Origin: Pseudoalteromonas sp. P1-9
GTDB lineage: Bacteria > Pseudomonadota > Gammaproteobacteria > Enterobacterales > Alteromonadaceae
Assembly: GCF_001399975.1 (NCBI RefSeq)
Contig: NZ_LKBD01000006.1
Span: 62,001 to 126,000, forward strand
Length of the DNA stretch: 64,000 bases
Reading direction: 5' to 3'
Shown here: in pieces, positions 7,401 through 16,692 of the stretch
Numbering within the stretch: the stretch's first letter is position 1
Layout of the letters: the number at the start of each line of letters is the position of its first letter
The notes under the pieces: generated by a model
The model's database searches: none
Told to the model about the DNA's origin: nothing
What the model saw: only the letters and a program-made list of their open reading frames with translations
Position numbers and translations under genes: made by a program

Positions 7401-8979
7401 CACTATCACTGGTTACGGTAACCTTATTATCACCGTACACAATCGTCCCTGAGTCTCCTTTAGTACTTGTAGCAGAAATAGCGCGTCCAAGCGTATCATA
7501 AGTCCAAGAAGCGATATGTTCACCATTTTGCTTTTTAAGGTTAGTGAGTGCGTATGGGTACTGCTCATTGTTGTATTCTAAAGTTCGGCTTGTTCCACCG
7601 TCGGCATGATAAGATATTAAGTTGTGAAGGTCATCGTACTCTAATTTAATTTCTGTATTATCAGGCAGCATAATACTGCTTAGTACTTGGTCGCTATAAA
7701 TGAATTTAGCAACACCATGTAAGGAGTGTTCCACCTCAGAAACTTTGCCGTTTGTTCCATATCTAACATAGTGCATCTCGCCACTAGGGTGGAAGACAGT
7801 ATGCAGTACACCACCTTGGCTAAACTGATATTTTATATTGTTTGCTGTTATGTAGTCCCAGCCTGCATTGGTTTTCTTTAACTGTTCGCCATTTGGCGCT
7901 CTTTCATTACCATTTCGAAACGTGACTGTTTTATTATTGCCTTTATATATATCAATAAAATCATCGTCTTTAATGATGAGTTTCAATTGATATTGATGAT
8001 ACCATTGGTAGTTACCAATTTTGGCGTTGTCGTTTATATACGCTAACTTCGTCCAAACTTGATATTTTGGGGTTGTGTATCCGTGAGGTTGATACACTTT
8101 AGTCCAGCCCTCCATTTTATTTAGCTTTTCAGCTTGCTTGCGTTTTTCTTGTAATACTTGATGCTTGGTCCTTGCATCATTTTGAGAGCTGTAGGTGAAA
8201 TCTAAATTCAAAGGAAAACGACCCGGAAAGTTTAAGTTGGATTGTAGAAATTCTATTTTTTCACCGGTGCGCGCATTGATAGGGTTTAGGACTTTTTCAA
8301 CACATTGAGTATTATCAAAATGATCCATTGCAGGTTTACACTGTCCGTACTCTGGATCAAAGGGTTGCCCTGTAGGGCAATAAGTAGCGCAGTATGTATT
8401 AGTTATATAGCCCTCAGAATCACGTTCAATTTCAGGCTCAAATGGGTAGTTACATTGAAGAGGGGCTGCACACATCAGCCCCTCTGGTGTATCAATTTTA
8501 ACTGTATGGTGTTCAAAAGGTGCAGCGGCGGGGCACGTCATTATAGCATTAACGGTGTAGTTTGTTCGAGCCTTAGAGCCTATCCTGTCGGAGTAACCCC
8601 ATAGTATACAACCTTGTGGACGCTCTATTTTACATGTTCTCCCCCTAGGGTAAATTACGCCACCAAAACCTGTATTACCGAAACCTGGGCAATCATAGTA
8701 ATCAGTCTCATCAACATAACTATAATTATCTCTTTCATTTAAGTACTTAATAATACCACTTTGAAAATCTGCGAGCATGCGATCATACAACTCACATTGG
8801 TCTAACCCTTTATAGCTATCTTCTTTTTCTAGCATAAATGGTGGTGCCCATAAAGGGAACTTGAGTTCATAAGATTCAGGTGTAATCGGTCGTCTTAAAT
8901 TTCTTGCGTCGGGAATAGTTTGTGCGTTGAGAGAAAGCACAGCAAATAAAAGTATAGTTAAGGTAGCTGGCTTAAACAT
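4402..8979 (-). CDS. secreted Rhs/YD-repeat polymorphic toxin
   Basis: 1,525 residues from the ATG at 8979, preceded by GGAG with 8-nt spacing; the longer frame to 9174 has no such support. Layout: signal peptide (about 1-19); Cys-rich N-terminal region (62-226); a DUF6531-like Rhs entry segment from about 232 (N-A-R-T-G-E-K); a long series of YD repeats; and the Rhs-core closing motifs D-P-L-G-L-Y and D-P-Y-G-L-Y. A 149-residue C-terminal tip follows (coded by 4405..4851). The core is expected to form a shell around the tip, which is the toxin part. The tip begins with a common pre-toxin G-F-G-D-A-I-S element, has a basic middle, and ends in a Cys pair (C-G-C); no known toxin domain is recognised. 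The signal peptide argues for Sec export rather than a classical T6SS Rhs effector. The probable immunity gene follows at once. Confidence 0.85.
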   Translation of the reverse strand: MFKPATLTILLFAVLSLNAQTIPDARNLRRPITPESYELKFPLWAPPFMLEKEDSYKGLDQCELYDRMLADFQSGIIKYLNERDNYSYVDETDYYDCPGFGNTGFGGVIYPRGRTCKIERPQGCILWGYSDRIGSKARTNYTVNAIMTCPAAAPFEHHTVKIDTPEGLMCAAPLQCNYPFEPEIERDSEGYITNTYCATYCPTGQPFDPEYGQCKPAMDHFDNTQCVEKVLNPINARTGEKIEFLQSNLNFPGRFPLNLDFTYSSQNDARTKHQVLQEKRKQAEKLNKMEGWTKVYQPHGYTTPKYQVWTKLAYINDNAKIGNYQWYHQYQLKLIIKDDDFIDIYKGNNKTVTFRNGNERAPNGEQLKKTNAGWDYITANNIKYQFSQGGVLHTVFHPSGEMHYVRYGTNGKVSEVEHSLHGVAKFIYSDQVLSSIMLPDNTEIKLEYDDLHNLISYHADGGTSRTLEYNNEQYPYALTNLKKQNGEHIASWTYDTLGRAISATSTKGDSGTIVYGDNKVTVTSDSGVNTILTYLNERLISSSGGTCDSTSGVETKHYEYTWFNKLSSITDSHGNKTVYNYDGYKLLSSITKNAGTLQEQKTSYKYYTAYRNPDHRLKSVELPNGLIQTYEYTDNGQIQSIGLTHGALNRKQVYAYSTQSNLISSIDGPRTDVADNTSFEYDASNHISKIINPLSHSTSYTDYNSQGLATKITDPNGVTTLLNYNANGSITSGSTGNRTNLYTYNSDGNLLSVSNGNQTINYAYDSHEHLISIRDNQNNTISFERDSRGNIAKRYIQGNGETIFSLSKTYDALDRVKQVTSGANQPWQYKYNLNDDITEIIDPSNSSMSFKYDSFNRPTSNTDQLSHSTSFKYAKTGQPTEITDALGRTTQFEYNGFGEVVKRISPDTGTTTYGYDEAGNLKWQQDARNVKTTYTYDALNRVTLISYPDATENVTLEYDDATEVRFAIGRLSKVTDQSGIREYYYNAYGEVTKLEFTPTGTSTKISTSYTYNNAGNLTSIAYPSGRVVTYSYDEIGNISTVTTTKDDVTQTLASNITYLPFGPLTGLDYGNALQLTQEFDTTYKMTRKAVTGIYDSNYTYDAINNISTIDELLAPTTSQTYAYDAASRLTSATGSYDQRAFSYDSIGNRTSKTVSDIDTPYVYENGVLKSVDGVARTYDKTGNTLTDGNATYAYNNAGRLTKATVAGSNYNYTYNYLGQRVKKQTDSQIRHYHYDLSGLLLAELDASGNTLVEYIYVNGQRIAFITDQIYYVHTNHLDAPLALTDQQGTTMWKANYTPFGSIDVTLDNLPDTFTARFPGQYADSETGLFYNYFRDYDPELGRYIQSDPLGLYDGVNTYNYVYGNPIMYYDPYGLYGMDDVWGSIYWVTGGWSPDQSTVNFYAGFGDAISMNATKHFRNWQDINSVNYCSSSYSNGQNSGVAFGLLNAGRMSLVTYNKLKKAKSWRANSKTSRKTRAKKIKNAGDYSNARNEVALTFVAGSGVDSWVDLFNRNSNNNSQDCGCESQ

Positions 8980-9300
8980 AAAATTAACTCCATTTTGTTC
9001 CATTGCAAAGTGCTTTAATTCATATTTTTGCATCAATCTAATAAAAGCGATGTTATTTTCTAAAGGATGAAAGAAATGATAAAAAGGGGAGGAGGAACTA
9101 TGTCCTTTGTCTACATTCCTTGTAAATCCAAATATGATTTCAACAAAATTACCAATTAAAGCATAGTTTTGCAATAAAGAGTTCGTAGCCTATCTTCAAT
9201 TAATCTTACCCCGACATTAAAACTAGAGCATCACTCACCAGTTGAAAGCTTATGGATTGAAATAATATTTGTACTCCATTACTACATCTGTTCATACTCG
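8980..9300. other. intergenic region between rhs and a divergent small membrane gene
   Basis: Contains the upstream region of the rhs gene. A possible promoter reads TTGCAA (9169-9174), 17-nt spacer, TAATTT (9146-9151) on the minus strand, leaving a leader of roughly 160 nt. The match is modest. Nothing else is supportable. Confidence 0.3.
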
Positions 9301-9582
9301 GTGAAATATGAACAATATGAAATTTTTACGGGAAGATCATTTGCTGTCTTAAGCGATTATTTTTTAACCCTGATAAACTTATACCCATTTTTGTTTTTCA
9401 TTGTTATTTTTTCTCTAACTGTAAAAGAGGTTATAAACCCACTAAGTCCTGTTCGCAGGGCGTATAGCACCATGTTCATTTTTCTTGCTGATTATATTCA
9501 TATCTATTTAACACGAATTACTTTATCCATTGCTGTGGCAGCATTAACTTACTTACTAGAGATTACACTAACTATCTTTTGA
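9301..9582 (+). CDS. possible small membrane protein
   Basis: 93 residues from a GTG at 9301, with hydrophobic helices near residues 21-41 and 72-92 and a basic segment between. No clear ribosome site precedes the GTG, and no family is recognised. In its favour, an 11-bp inverted repeat begins 7 nt after its stop. It is divergent from rhs and lies just inside the presumed island end. Codon-level evidence would be needed to be sure it is expressed. Confidence 0.35.
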   Translation: MKYEQYEIFTGRSFAVLSDYFLTLINLYPFLFFIVIFSLTVKEVINPLSPVRRAYSTMFIFLADYIHIYLTRITLSIAVAALTYLLEITLTIF

Positions 9583-9588
9583 ATATCA

Positions 9589-9621
9589 TTTGGCCAGTTC
9601 TAGGTCATTAAACTGGCCAAA
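9589..9621. repeat. perfect 11-bp inverted repeat beside the tRNA-His fragment
   Basis: TTTGGCCAGTT (9589-9599) and AACTGGCCAAA (9611-9621) with an 11-nt loop. It could be a terminator for the 93-residue frame, though it lacks a good T-run, or a protein-binding site at the island edge, since it ends 10 nt before the tRNA fragment. Confidence 0.6.
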
Positions 9622-9631
9622 TAATGACTGC

Positions 9632-9681
9632 TCGGATTGTGATTCCGGTTGTCGCGAGTTCAAGTCTCGTCAGTCGCCCCA
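9632..9681 (+). tRNA. tRNA-His 3' fragment (anticodon arm to CCA), probable att site of an island
   Basis: The 50 nt match the 3' two-thirds of a bacterial tRNA-His: anticodon loop TTGTGAT (anticodon GTG) flanked by CGGA/TCCG, variable bases, a T arm with loop TTCAAGT, the acceptor 3' strand CAGTCGC, discriminator C and CCA. The matching acceptor 5' strand and D arm are absent upstream, so it cannot fold into a tRNA. Integrases that target tRNA genes leave exactly such a 3' copy at the far end of the element. Its orientation puts the element to the left. Confidence 0.8.
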
Positions 9682-9984
9682 CTTCTTCTTAAAAATTCCT
9701 TTTTAAAAATTCAAAAACTTAACATCTAGCTAATTAAAATGCATGTATTTTGCAAGTCACTTTCCTTCGTTTCTAATTAAATCCGTTAATACACCATAAG
9801 TTTTTCTCGAGCGTTCACTTTTACAACCTAACGCCAACCTCATTAGCATTATAAAGATTCATACCTTAAGCATAGAACAAGAATATTTGCTCATTGTCTA
9901 TTAGCTGCTTTTAACAAATTAAAGGTGTTTAGCATACTAGAGCGCACACACATGACGACACTAGAAAACATTATTTTAAGCAAT
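9682..9984. other. AT-rich intergenic DNA, no gene seen
   Basis: Between the tRNA-His fragment and the lpxC terminator. A short direct repeat (TAAAAATTC twice, near 9690-9713) is the only pattern seen. Confidence 0.5.
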
Positions 9985-10012
9985 AAAAAACGCGACTTAA
10001 GTCGCGTTTTTT
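9985..10012 (-). terminator. intrinsic terminator at the end of the dcw cluster
   Basis: An 11-bp-plus stem built on CGCGACTT / AAGTCGCG, flanked by A6 and T6, 21 nt beyond the lpxC stop. It is symmetrical, so it can work in both directions. Confidence 0.9.
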
Positions 10013-10033
10013 AATTTGATTAATTTTGAAAAA

Positions 10034-10945
10034 CTAAGCAGTTGCGGTTTCTAAACCTGGTGCAGCCATAGTAACTGACTCTTCAAATGTTGCCCATTCC
10101 CAAGCTGATTCAGTCGCCATCAACTTACGAAGTAGCTTATTATTCAGATCATGGCCTGATTTATACGCAGTTACCTTACCAAGTAAGTTATGACCTGTCA
10201 TAAACAAATCACCAACACAATCTAAAATCTTGTGTTTTACAAACTCATCAGGGTAGCGTAATCCATCTGGGTTAAGTACTTTAAAGTCATCAAGTACAAC
10301 TGCATTATCCATGCTGCCGCCAAGTGCTAAATTGTTAGCGTGCATGTATTCAATATCACGCATAAAGCCAAATGTACGCGCTCGGCTAATTTGCTCGATA
10401 AAGTTCTTAGCTGTGATGTCTAACCCAATACGTTGGCGACTTTCGTTAATTGCTGGGTGGTTAAACGCAATTTCAAAGTCGATATGAAAACCATCATATG
10501 GTTCAATCTCAGCCCACTTATCGCCGTCTTCAACACGCACCGTTTCGGTAATGCGAATAAAACGTTTAGCTGCATTTTGCTCTTCGATGCAAGCCTTTTG
10601 GATAAGGTAAATAAACGGTAATGAACTACCATCCATAATTGGCACTTCAGGGCTATCTAATTCAACAATCAGATTGTCCAAGCCTAATGCTGCAATTGCA
10701 GCAATTAAATGCTCAGTAGTCGATAAGCGAACGCCATCTTTATTGATTAAGCATGTACATAATTGAGTATCGCCCACGGCCTCAGGTGTTGTTTCAAAAT
10801 CAACAACAGGATCAAGGTCTACCCGGCGAAATACAATACCCGTATTCGCACTAGCAGGTCGGAGAGTGATAGAAACCTTTTCACCCTTATGTAATCCAAC
10901 ACCTACGGCACTGACTTTTTCAGTTATGGTACGCTGCTTAATCAT
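10034..10945 (-). CDS. lpxC: UDP-3-O-acyl-N-acetylglucosamine deacetylase
   Basis: 303 residues, the normal length. This zinc enzyme removes the acetyl group of UDP-3-O-acyl-GlcNAc, the committed step of lipid A synthesis, in the cytoplasm. All catalytic residues sit at their E. coli numbers: E78 and H79 (T-E-H-L), H238 and D242 (H-K-I-L-D), H265 (S-G-H-D). The A-R-T-F-G-F loop is also present (near 189-194). It is the last gene of the dcw cluster, 91 nt after ftsZ, with its own candidate promoter in that gap and a strong terminator behind. The C-terminus (A-T-A) is alanine-containing, like FtsH-degraded LpxC proteins, but regulation was not tested. Confidence 0.97.
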   Translation of the reverse strand: MIKQRTITEKVSAVGVGLHKGEKVSITLRPASANTGIVFRRVDLDPVVDFETTPEAVGDTQLCTCLINKDGVRLSTTEHLIAAIAALGLDNLIVELDSPEVPIMDGSSLPFIYLIQKACIEEQNAAKRFIRITETVRVEDGDKWAEIEPYDGFHIDFEIAFNHPAINESRQRIGLDITAKNFIEQISRARTFGFMRDIEYMHANNLALGGSMDNAVVLDDFKVLNPDGLRYPDEFVKHKILDCVGDLFMTGHNLLGKVTAYKSGHDLNNKLLRKLMATESAWEWATFEESVTMAAPGLETATA

Positions 10946-10979
10946 AGGCTATCCACTTATTCGTTAAAATCGGCCGGCT

Positions 10980-11009
10980 ATCTTACCACAGATAAGACCA
11001 GCTTGCCAA
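10980..11009 (-). promoter_or_regulatory. candidate sigma70 promoter for lpxC
   Basis: On the minus strand TTGGCA (11004-11009), an 18-nt spacer and TAAGAT (10980-10985), 35 nt before the lpxC ATG. A separate lpxC promoter inside the ftsZ-lpxC gap is known in E. coli; here it is predicted from sequence only. Confidence 0.4.
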
Positions 11010-11036
11010 ATTATGGTTGTTTTTTAAACAATCTTA

Positions 11037-12260
11037 TTAATCAGCTTGATTACGTAAGAAAGTTGGTACGTCAAAATAATCTGCTTTGTCTTGCTTTTTG
11101 TCTAATGGCGCGCTTTCTTTGACTTCGTTTTGAACACTTGGTTCAACCGTCTCAGGCGTTTCTACACTGCCCGACTGTGCAAAACTTGGTACAAACACAC
11201 CTGGTGTTGCAGTTGCGTTGCTCGGAGCGCTTGTTGCTTGCGCTGTATCAGAACCAGACACTTTTTTGATATCCGCACCCACAATACCAAACTGTGGTTT
11301 GCGTTCACCGCCAAGGCCAGTCGCAACAACAGTCACACGTAACTCTTCAGACATATCAGGGTCGATAACCGCACCTACAACAACCGTTGCATTTTCTGAT
11401 GCTAGTGCCTTAACGTGGTTACCAACTGTTTCAAATTCTTCAATCGCAATGTCCATACCCGCGGTAATATTAACAAGAATGCCTTTCGCACCTGTTAAAT
11501 CAACGTCTTCAAGTAACGGGCTAGAAATTGCTGCTTCTGCAGCTTCTTGTGCACGATCAGGACCTTTCGCTGACGCTGTGCCCATCATTGCGGTTCCCAT
11601 TGCAGACATAACTGTACGTACGTCGGCGAAATCCACATTGATCAGACCTGAGCGAGTAATTAACTCAGCGATACCTTGTACAGCACCAAATAACACATCA
11701 TTCGCTTTAGCGAATGCATCTAATAATGTCGTACCTTTGCCTAAAACTTTAAGCAATTTATTGTTAGGAATTGTAATAAGCGAATCAACGTGTTGAGACA
11801 ACTCATTAATGCCATCTTCTGCTGCCGATGCACGCTTTTTACCTTCAAATTCAAAAGGTCGTGTTACTACTGCAACAGTTAAAATGCCCATTTCTTTAGC
11901 GATACGCGCCACAACAGGTGCAGCACCCGTACCTGTACCACCGCCCATACCAGCAGCAATAAAGATCATATCTGCGCCTTCAAGGCTGTTACGAATCGTT
12001 TCTGCATCTTCTTCAGCAGAATCACGACCCACTTCAGGGTTTGCACCAGCACCTAAACCTTGCGTAATTTGCGTACCTAGCTGCACTGTTACATCAGCTG
12101 ATGACTTACGCAGTGCTTGCGCATCGGTATTGGCCGCAATAAATTTTACGCCTTCAATTTGCTTTTTAACCATGTGCTCAACAGCGTTACCACCGCCACC
12201 GCCGACACCGATTACTTTAATTACGGCTTCTTCACCGTGCTGTTCCATTAAATCAAACAT
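11037..12260 (-). CDS. ftsZ: cell division GTPase FtsZ
   Basis: 407 residues. A tubulin-like GTPase that polymerises into the Z-ring at mid-cell. Visible are the N-terminal G-G-G-G-G-N-A loop (20-25), the tubulin signature G-G-G-T-G-T-G (106-112), and the T7 catalytic loop ending N-V-D-F-A-D-V (208-213). A variable linker follows (about 320-390), then the C-terminal peptide D-V-P-T-F-L-R-N-Q that binds FtsA and ZipA. It lies 48 nt after ftsA, in the usual order ftsQ-ftsA-ftsZ-lpxC. Confidence 0.98.
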   Translation of the reverse strand: MFDLMEQHGEEAVIKVIGVGGGGGNAVEHMVKKQIEGVKFIAANTDAQALRKSSADVTVQLGTQITQGLGAGANPEVGRDSAEEDAETIRNSLEGADMIFIAAGMGGGTGTGAAPVVARIAKEMGILTVAVVTRPFEFEGKKRASAAEDGINELSQHVDSLITIPNNKLLKVLGKGTTLLDAFAKANDVLFGAVQGIAELITRSGLINVDFADVRTVMSAMGTAMMGTASAKGPDRAQEAAEAAISSPLLEDVDLTGAKGILVNITAGMDIAIEEFETVGNHVKALASENATVVVGAVIDPDMSEELRVTVVATGLGGERKPQFGIVGADIKKVSGSDTAQATSAPSNATATPGVFVPSFAQSGSVETPETVEPSVQNEVKESAPLDKKQDKADYFDVPTFLRNQAD

Positions 12261-12308
12261 GTTTAACTCTCCGACTAACTACCTTATGAAAATTCACAAG
12301 GCAAAAGC

Positions 12309-13541
12309 TTAAAACTCCCCTTGAAACCATTTTGTTAAACGGTTCCACCAATTTCCATTACCAGATTCTGTGGTGCGGCTGCTCTGGCTATGCTGCATAG
12401 TTCGACCATACTGCAACAACCCAACTGACGTTGCGAACGACGGATCATTCACATAATCAGTAAGTCCAGCTATCCCTACTGGTTGACCAACGCGCACTGG
12501 CATTTGGAAAATTTCTTCTGCTACTTCAACAACACCTTGCATCTTGGCGGTACCGCCTGTCAGCACAATGCCTGCAGCTATTTGTTCTTCTAAACCTGAG
12601 CGACGAATCTCTTTCATCGCCAACTCAAAAATCTCTCTCATGCGCGGCTCAACAACTTCAGAAAGTGTATGGCGCGACATAATGCGTGCAGGTCTACCAC
12701 CTACACTTGGTACTTCAATACTGTCTTCTTGACTTGCTAAGCGACTTAGTGCGCTGGCATATTGTACTTTAATTGCTTCAGCATGCGAGATAGGCGTGCG
12801 AAATATTTTCGCAATATCGCCAGTTACTTGATTTCCCGCAACTGGTAGCACCGCCGAGTGGCGCAAAGAGCCTTGCGTGTATATGGTAATATCCATAGTG
12901 CCACCACCAATATCAACCACTGCAACACCAAGCTCACGCTCATCTTCGGTCAAAACTGAATCGCCCGACGCCAGCGCCGAGAAAATAAATTGGTCAACAC
13001 GTAGGCCACAGCGCTCAACACATTTTTCAATGTTTTTAGCCATATCGTTTGAACACGTAATAATATGTGCTCGCGCTTCCATACGTACGCCACTCATACC
13101 GAGTGGATTACGAATGCCTTCTTGCATATCAACGGTGTATTCTTGTGGTAACGCGTGCAACATCTTGCGTTCAGCTGAAATAGGAACTGATTTAGCGATA
13201 TGAATAACATTATCGATGTCGTCATGGGTGATTTCAGCGTTGTTAATCGCCACTACACCATTTTCATTTTGACACTGAATATGTTTTCCAGATATGCCTA
13301 GGTAAACCGAGCTAATGCGACAATCCGCCATTAATTCAGCTTCATCTAACGCGCGCTGAATCGACTCAGACACTAAATTAAGATCGTTAACACCACCTTT
13401 ATCCATGCCTTTCGCGTTTTGACTGCCAACGCCTACAATGCTCAGCTGATTATCAGGTGTTACCTCACCGACAACAGCAACAACTTTAGACGTTCCTACG
13501 TCTAAGCCGATAATGAGATTACGTTCAACTGCCTTGGTCAT
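12309..13541 (-). CDS. ftsA: cell division protein FtsA
   Basis: 410 residues of the actin/Hsp70 ATPase fold. It tethers FtsZ to the membrane and recruits later divisome proteins. The ATP-binding motifs are visible: phosphate 1 near residue 12 (G-L-D-V-G-T-S-K), phosphate 2 near 211 (D-I-G-G-G-T), and the adenosine motif near 336 (T-G-G-T-A). The C-terminus (W-N-R-L-T-K-W-F-Q) is the amphipathic membrane-targeting helix. It starts 7 nt after ftsQ. Confidence 0.98.
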   Translation of the reverse strand: MTKAVERNLIIGLDVGTSKVVAVVGEVTPDNQLSIVGVGSQNAKGMDKGGVNDLNLVSESIQRALDEAELMADCRISSVYLGISGKHIQCQNENGVVAINNAEITHDDIDNVIHIAKSVPISAERKMLHALPQEYTVDMQEGIRNPLGMSGVRMEARAHIITCSNDMAKNIEKCVERCGLRVDQFIFSALASGDSVLTEDERELGVAVVDIGGGTMDITIYTQGSLRHSAVLPVAGNQVTGDIAKIFRTPISHAEAIKVQYASALSRLASQEDSIEVPSVGGRPARIMSRHTLSEVVEPRMREIFELAMKEIRRSGLEEQIAAGIVLTGGTAKMQGVVEVAEEIFQMPVRVGQPVGIAGLTDYVNDPSFATSVGLLQYGRTMQHSQSSRTTESGNGNWWNRLTKWFQGEF

Positions 13542-13548
13542 ACCCTAG

Positions 13549-14337
13549 TTATACCTTATTATTTTTAGTTTGCTCTTGCACTGGCTGAAGCCAGCTCACA
13601 GCTAATCCCGTATCATACCTTAAATCTATCGACTCTACCTCTTTATCCGACGAGTTTTTTATCTCCGGATATAAATCGATAAACCGCTGCACTCTAAGCG
13701 CAATATCTTTGCGTCCTAGATTTAATTTAACACCGCTATTGAGCCATAATTTCCAGGAAAAACGCTCAGACAGTGCAAGGCTGCTTAACCCGATCTCATG
13801 TAGCGCTAATAACTCTTTAAATGTTTTAAAAGTTCTCCACGCTTCATTTTCACTGCCTTCAGGCCCATACAACATAGGTAACTTGTTAAAAAACTGCTCT
13901 GCCGGTGCCTGAAAGATGTCGCCATGGGTATTTAACAGTAAATCTTGATTCCAAATTGCCACAGCCTGATGCTCAGTAACATAAACACGTAGTGTGTCTG
14001 GCCACTGTTTGCGTACCGATACACTAGCTACCCAAGGCAATTCCAGCAATTTCTCTTGCACTTGGTTTACATCTACATCAAAAAACGTTTTAACTTTTAA
14101 TGACTTAATCTTATCAACAATTGCCTGTTCACTTGTATATACAGGGTCGCCATGTACCAATACTTTGCTCAACTTACTATTTTGTTCCGTTGCTAAGTAA
14201 TCAGTTAAGGCATTCACCCCTTGCCACGTAATAAACAAGGTCAAAACAAAAAAACTTACTCCCATTAGCAAAGACCAATTAGTTGCAGCAACTAATCGCT
14301 TTGTTAAATTTGCTAATGTAAGTAGTGTTTCTTTCAT
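13549..14337 (-). CDS. ftsQ: cell division protein FtsQ
   Basis: 262 residues. A bitopic inner-membrane divisome protein that joins FtsB and FtsL. One helix lies near residues 24-44. The periplasmic POTRA domain follows (from about 57, K-V-L-V-H-G), then the beta domain. It begins one base after the ddlB stop and precedes ftsA by 7 nt, so all three are co-transcribed. No anomalies are seen. Confidence 0.95.
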   Translation of the reverse strand: MKETLLTLANLTKRLVAATNWSLLMGVSFFVLTLFITWQGVNALTDYLATEQNSKLSKVLVHGDPVYTSEQAIVDKIKSLKVKTFFDVDVNQVQEKLLELPWVASVSVRKQWPDTLRVYVTEHQAVAIWNQDLLLNTHGDIFQAPAEQFFNKLPMLYGPEGSENEAWRTFKTFKELLALHEIGLSSLALSERFSWKLWLNSGVKLNLGRKDIALRVQRFIDLYPEIKNSSDKEVESIDLRYDTGLAVSWLQPVQEQTKNNKV

Positions 14338-15252
14338 TTACAGTGTCGAATCTAAAATTTCTAAAACTAACTGAGCAAAATCTCTACCTGAGTCTTTTGC
14401 AGCCATAGGTACCAATGACTTTTCTGTCATGCCCGGTACAGTATTCACTTCCAACAAATAGAATTCACCGCTTTGGTCACGCATCGCGTCCACTCGCCCC
14501 CAATCTTTAGCACCAACAAGCGCAAATGCCTGCGTTGCGATCATTTGTAAATATGCAGTATCGGCGTTTGATAAATCAGCTGGGCAATGATAACTCGTAG
14601 TAGATGACTTATATTTCGCCTCGTAGTCATAAAAACCACGTGGTGTTTTCATTTCAATCACCGATAGCGGCTGGTTGTTAAGCATGCTAACGGTATATTC
14701 GGTGCCTGTGATCCACTGCTCAAGCAATACTTCATCATCAAATTTGAAGGCATTTTCAAGCGCACTTTTTAACTCTTCACTCGTGCTTGCTTTAGCCATA
14801 CCGATACTCGAACCTTCATGGCTAGGCTTAACCATTACCGCGCCAAATTCGTTAATAATCGATTCAATACTAAAGCCTTCACCTTTTTTAACCGTGGTAA
14901 ATTTAGCGGTTGGTAAGTTGCTGGCAACAAATAACTGTTTACAACGTACTTTATCCATAGCTAACGCACTGCCTAACACGCCGCTACCGGTATATGGCAA
15001 GCCCATAAATTCAAGTGCACCTTGAATCGTACCATCTTCACCGCCACGGCCATGCAACGCGATAAACACGCGATCGATTCCTAATGTTTTAAGCTCAGCA
15101 AGCTCTCGTTCTTTTGGATCAAATGCAATCGCATCAACACCATTGGTAATCAGGGCGTTTAATATGGCACTTCCCGAATTGAGTGACACCTCACGCTCAG
15201 CCGAATTACCACCTAATAAAACGGCGACTTTACCATACTGCTTTTGGCTCAT
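14338..15252 (-). CDS. ddlB: D-alanine--D-alanine ligase
   Basis: 304 residues of the ATP-grasp superfamily. It joins two D-Ala for the UDP-MurNAc pentapeptide. The N-terminal signature [12 protein letters not shown] (about 12-23), the H-G-R-G-G-E-D-G loop (about 66-73) and the C-terminal metal-binding E-V-N-T-V-P-G-M are all present. The gene overlaps murC by 4 nt, and its place between murC and ftsQ identifies it as the ddlB copy. Confidence 0.96.
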   Translation of the reverse strand: MSQKQYGKVAVLLGGNSAEREVSLNSGSAILNALITNGVDAIAFDPKERELAELKTLGIDRVFIALHGRGGEDGTIQGALEFMGLPYTGSGVLGSALAMDKVRCKQLFVASNLPTAKFTTVKKGEGFSIESIINEFGAVMVKPSHEGSSIGMAKASTSEELKSALENAFKFDDEVLLEQWITGTEYTVSMLNNQPLSVIEMKTPRGFYDYEAKYKSSTTSYHCPADLSNADTAYLQMIATQAFALVGAKDWGRVDAMRDQSGEFYLLEVNTVPGMTEKSLVPMAAKDSGRDFAQLVLEILDSTL

Positions 15253-16682
15253 TGTGCTACCTGCTTTAGCTTAGTTACTTTCATTTCTGTTTCAGCAATT
15301 TGTTTTACCAATTGACCTATATTGCCCGCACCTTGCGTTAACACTAAGTCATTGTCTTTTACCGCGTCAGCCAATGCTGTGAATAACTCATTCGGCGTGG
15401 CGATATATCTAGGCTCTTTACCACGTTGTCTTAAGCTGCGACATAAACTCTTGCTGTCTGCACCAACGATAGGTTCTTCACTAGCTGCGTATACTTCCAA
15501 CAACAATAATTCGTCTACCTGACTTAACACATCTACAAATTCTTCATAAAGGTCACGCGTGCGCGTAAAGCGATGGGGTTGATACGCCATTACTAAACGC
15601 TTATCAGGCCAACCTTGCTTTGCCGCTTTAATTGTTGCGGCGACTTCAGATGGGTGATGACCATAATCATCTACCAACATCACGTTGCCCACTTCGTTAT
15701 TGAACTCGCCATAATGTTGAAAACGACGACCAATACCTTCAAATTCTTTTAGTGCTGCTTTTATTGCGCTTTCACTTACGCCTTCCTCAAACGCTACCGC
15801 AATTGCCGCTGTTGCATTTAAGGCATTGTGCTTGCCCGGTAAATTCAGGGTGATCGCAAGTGTTTCACCATTTGGCAACACAACTTCAAAGGCACTGCAG
15901 CTAGCTGATTGTGAGAAGTTAATGAGACGGTAATCTGCATCTTGCGATTCACCATAAGACACGTATTTACGGCTAAAGCGCGGTAATAACTCGCGAACCA
16001 CTGAGTCGTCTATACAAGCTACGGCTAACCCATAAAACGGGAGGTTATGGATAAATTCAATATAGGTGTCTTTCATATTTTCAAAGTCACCTTGATACGT
16101 ATCCATATGATCCGCTTCAATATTTGTGATAATGCTGATCATTGGGCTCAAGTGTAAAAAGCTTGCATCACTTTCATCTGCTTCAGCAATAAGGTATTGA
16201 CCGCTGCCTAACTTTGCATTGGTACCCGCACTATTTAATAAGCCACCAATCACAAAGGTGGGATCAAGTTCGGCTTTGGCAAAAATACTTGCTACTAAAC
16301 TCGTCGTTGTGGTTTTACCATGCGTACCAGCAACTGCAATACCCTGCCTAAAGCGCATTAACTCCGCCAGCATTTCCGCACGGCGTACAATTGGAATGTG
16401 TTTTTCTTTCGCGCAAATGATTTCAGGGTTACTTTCATCAATGGCACTTGAAACAACTACCACGTCTGCTTGCTCAACATTTTCTTCTCGGTGCCCGATA
16501 AAAACGTTCGCGCCCGCTTTACTCAAACGTTCTGTCATTGCGCCTTTGTTTATATCTGAGCCGGTAATTTGATAGCCTAAATGTAATAGTACTTCTGCAA
16601 TTCCGCCCATACCTGCACCACCAATACCAATAAAGTGGATAGTGTTGATTCGTCTCATTGCAGGTAAATTATCTTTTTTCAA
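15249..16682 (-). CDS. murC: UDP-N-acetylmuramate--L-alanine ligase
   Basis: 477 residues from a proposed TTG at 16682. It adds L-Ala to UDP-MurNAc. The Rossmann-like start [10 protein letters not shown] and the ATP loop G-T-H-G-K-T-T (about 119-125) are visible. Starts are uncertain. The frame runs on to 16739, inside murG. The TTG at 16682 avoids that overlap, leaves a 10-nt gap, and gives an N-terminal extension before M-R-R like that of E. coli MurC. An ATG at 16658 is the shortest choice and lacks a good ribosome site. Confidence 0.93.
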   Translation of the reverse strand: MKKDNLPAMRRINTIHFIGIGGAGMGGIAEVLLHLGYQITGSDINKGAMTERLSKAGANVFIGHREENVEQADVVVVSSAIDESNPEIICAKEKHIPIVRRAEMLAELMRFRQGIAVAGTHGKTTTTSLVASIFAKAELDPTFVIGGLLNSAGTNAKLGSGQYLIAEADESDASFLHLSPMISIITNIEADHMDTYQGDFENMKDTYIEFIHNLPFYGLAVACIDDSVVRELLPRFSRKYVSYGESQDADYRLINFSQSASCSAFEVVLPNGETLAITLNLPGKHNALNATAAIAVAFEEGVSESAIKAALKEFEGIGRRFQHYGEFNNEVGNVMLVDDYGHHPSEVAATIKAAKQGWPDKRLVMAYQPHRFTRTRDLYEEFVDVLSQVDELLLLEVYAASEEPIVGADSKSLCRSLRQRGKEPRYIATPNELFTALADAVKDNDLVLTQGAGNIGQLVKQIAETEMKVTKLKQVAQ

Positions 16683-16692
16683 TGTTCTACTC

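Noticed and set aside
5000..8300. Internal repeats within the Rhs gene as separate elements
   Set aside because: They are the YD-repeat codons of one continuous protein.
8980..9174. 65-codon N-terminal extension of the Rhs protein
   Set aside because: It would bury the signal peptide; the ATG at 8979 has a good GGAG site.
11218..12312. Long plus-strand frames (192 and 167 codons) opposite ftsZ
   Set aside because: They lie antisense to a clearly coding ftsZ, have low-complexity Ala/Pro/Ser/Thr composition typical of shadows, and lack ribosome sites.
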